From the NCBI GenBank assembly GCA_030036985.1, contig JASHSD010000959.1:1-7160 (forward strand): DNA of 7,160 nt. The letters run 5' to 3'. The translations under genes were made by a program, and so were the position numbers. The notes below the pieces were generated by a model. That model did no database searches. It was not told where the DNA came from and worked only from the letters and a program-made list of their open reading frames with translations. This document shows positions 6,673 through 7,160 of the stretch, one piece after another (within the stretch, counting starts at the first letter, position 1; the number at the start of each line of letters is the position of its first letter). The stretch comes from Bryobacteraceae bacterium. GTDB taxonomy: Bacteria > Acidobacteriota > Terriglobia > Bryobacterales > Bryobacteraceae.

Positions 6673-7160
6673 GTGCTCTGGTGGCGTCTCGGTCTCGGTT
6701 TGGCGGCGTTGACCGCGGTCTACGCGTTCCAGCGGCCTTTCCGCGAATATCCGGGAATCGAATACAACGACTTTCCGCTGCCCCAGGATTATCGGGAAAA
6801 GACCGAGTTTGCTTTCGCCCGGCTGATGTATCCGGAAGCTCCCGGCTTCGGCGGCGGTTTTCGCTTTCGCGGTGGCGGCGACTGGCGCGAGGGCAATTCC
6901 ATGTGGACGCAGGATTATCCGCGCGCCGACCGCCATTTCGCCCAAGCCGTACGCAGGCTCACGCGCATTCACGTGCGCTCGGTCGAGCAACCGGTGAATC
7001 TCGAAGACGGCGACGACGTGGACAACTGGCCCTGGCTTTACGCCGTTCAGACCGGCCAATGGAGGCTCACCGACGCGCAGGCGAAAAAGATGCGCGAGTA
7101 TCTACAGCGCGGCGGCTTCTTCATGTGCGACGATTTCTGGGGCGAAGCGCAATGGGAGAA
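6673..7160 (+). CDS. DUF4159-family protein, N-terminal part (runs off right edge)
   Basis: The frame opens after a TGA at 6658-6660 and is open to the window edge (162 codons from the GTG at 6673). TTG at 6670 is an equally possible start and no ATG is available in frame; a weak purine stretch (aaagatggg, 6661-6669) lies just upstream. Residues about 3-19 (WWRLGLGLAALTAVYAF) form a signal peptide or membrane anchor. The domain follows: FAFARLMYP near 45, a Gly-rich loop (GFGGGFRFRGGGDW), DYPRADRHF from 81, WPWLYAVQTG, then LQRGGFFMCDDFWG (about 144-157). This last motif, with the preceding strand and helix, is the pattern I recognise as DUF4159. The biochemical role of DUF4159 is not known; relatives are often found near MoxR-type ATPase and DUF58 genes, none of which are visible here. 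It is separated from the opp operon by 384 bp and is probably transcribed on its own. Confidence 0.8.
   Translation, partial: MLWWRLGLGLAALTAVYAFQRPFREYPGIEYNDFPLPQDYREKTEFAFARLMYPEAPGFGGGFRFRGGGDWREGNSMWTQDYPRADRHFAQAVRRLTRIHVRSVEQPVNLEDGDDVDNWPWLYAVQTGQWRLTDAQAKKMREYLQRGGFFMCDDFWGEAQWE

Noticed and set aside
6485..6712. 75-codon plus-strand small protein
   Set aside because: It overlaps the DUF4159 start in another frame, has no recognisable motif, crosses the repeat fragment and lacks a clear ribosome binding site.

Overview
The window looks like chromosomal DNA from a GC-rich bacterium, most probably an acidobacterium of the Solibacter/Bryobacter kind. Two things suggest this: a cluster of GC-rich intergenic repeats (about 358-558) of a type I remember from those genomes, and a DUF4159-family gene of a sort common there. 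The assignment rests on memory and inference, not on a marker gene.

Layout. At the left edge a minus-strand gene (311 down to 1, cut by the window) encodes the start of a MauE/DoxX-like redox membrane protein. A divergent intergenic region of about 300 bp (312-610) follows. It holds three direct copies of a 33-bp-period repeat, a small hairpin and inverted partner copies, and it ends in a perfect TATAAT box. Then comes a tightly packed plus-strand operon for a complete oligopeptide-type ABC importer: permease OppB (611-1594), permease OppC (1599-2525), a fused double ATPase OppD-OppF (2522-4600) and a lipoprotein substrate-binding protein (4600-6288). Gene junctions are a 4-bp gap, an ATGA overlap and a TGATG overlap, so the four are almost certainly co-transcribed and translationally coupled. 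After the operon lies a 384-bp non-coding stretch (6289-6672). It contains an inverted 20/22 match to the left edge of the upstream repeat. The window ends in the start of a DUF4159 protein (6673 to the right edge).

How the genes work together. The lipoprotein captures a peptide or peptide-like solute outside the cytoplasmic membrane. OppB and OppC form the channel, and the single fused ATPase supplies both nucleotide-binding domains. Each ATPase half carries the C-terminal cysteine-rich (oligo_HPY) segment that in solved homologues binds an iron-sulfur cluster. From memory, the permeases and the binding protein resemble the actinobacterial subfamily of these importers more than classic enterobacterial Opp/Dpp, which raises the possibility of lateral acquisition. 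I see no clearly new system. The most unusual material is the repeat family, which sits on both sides of the operon in opposite orientations.
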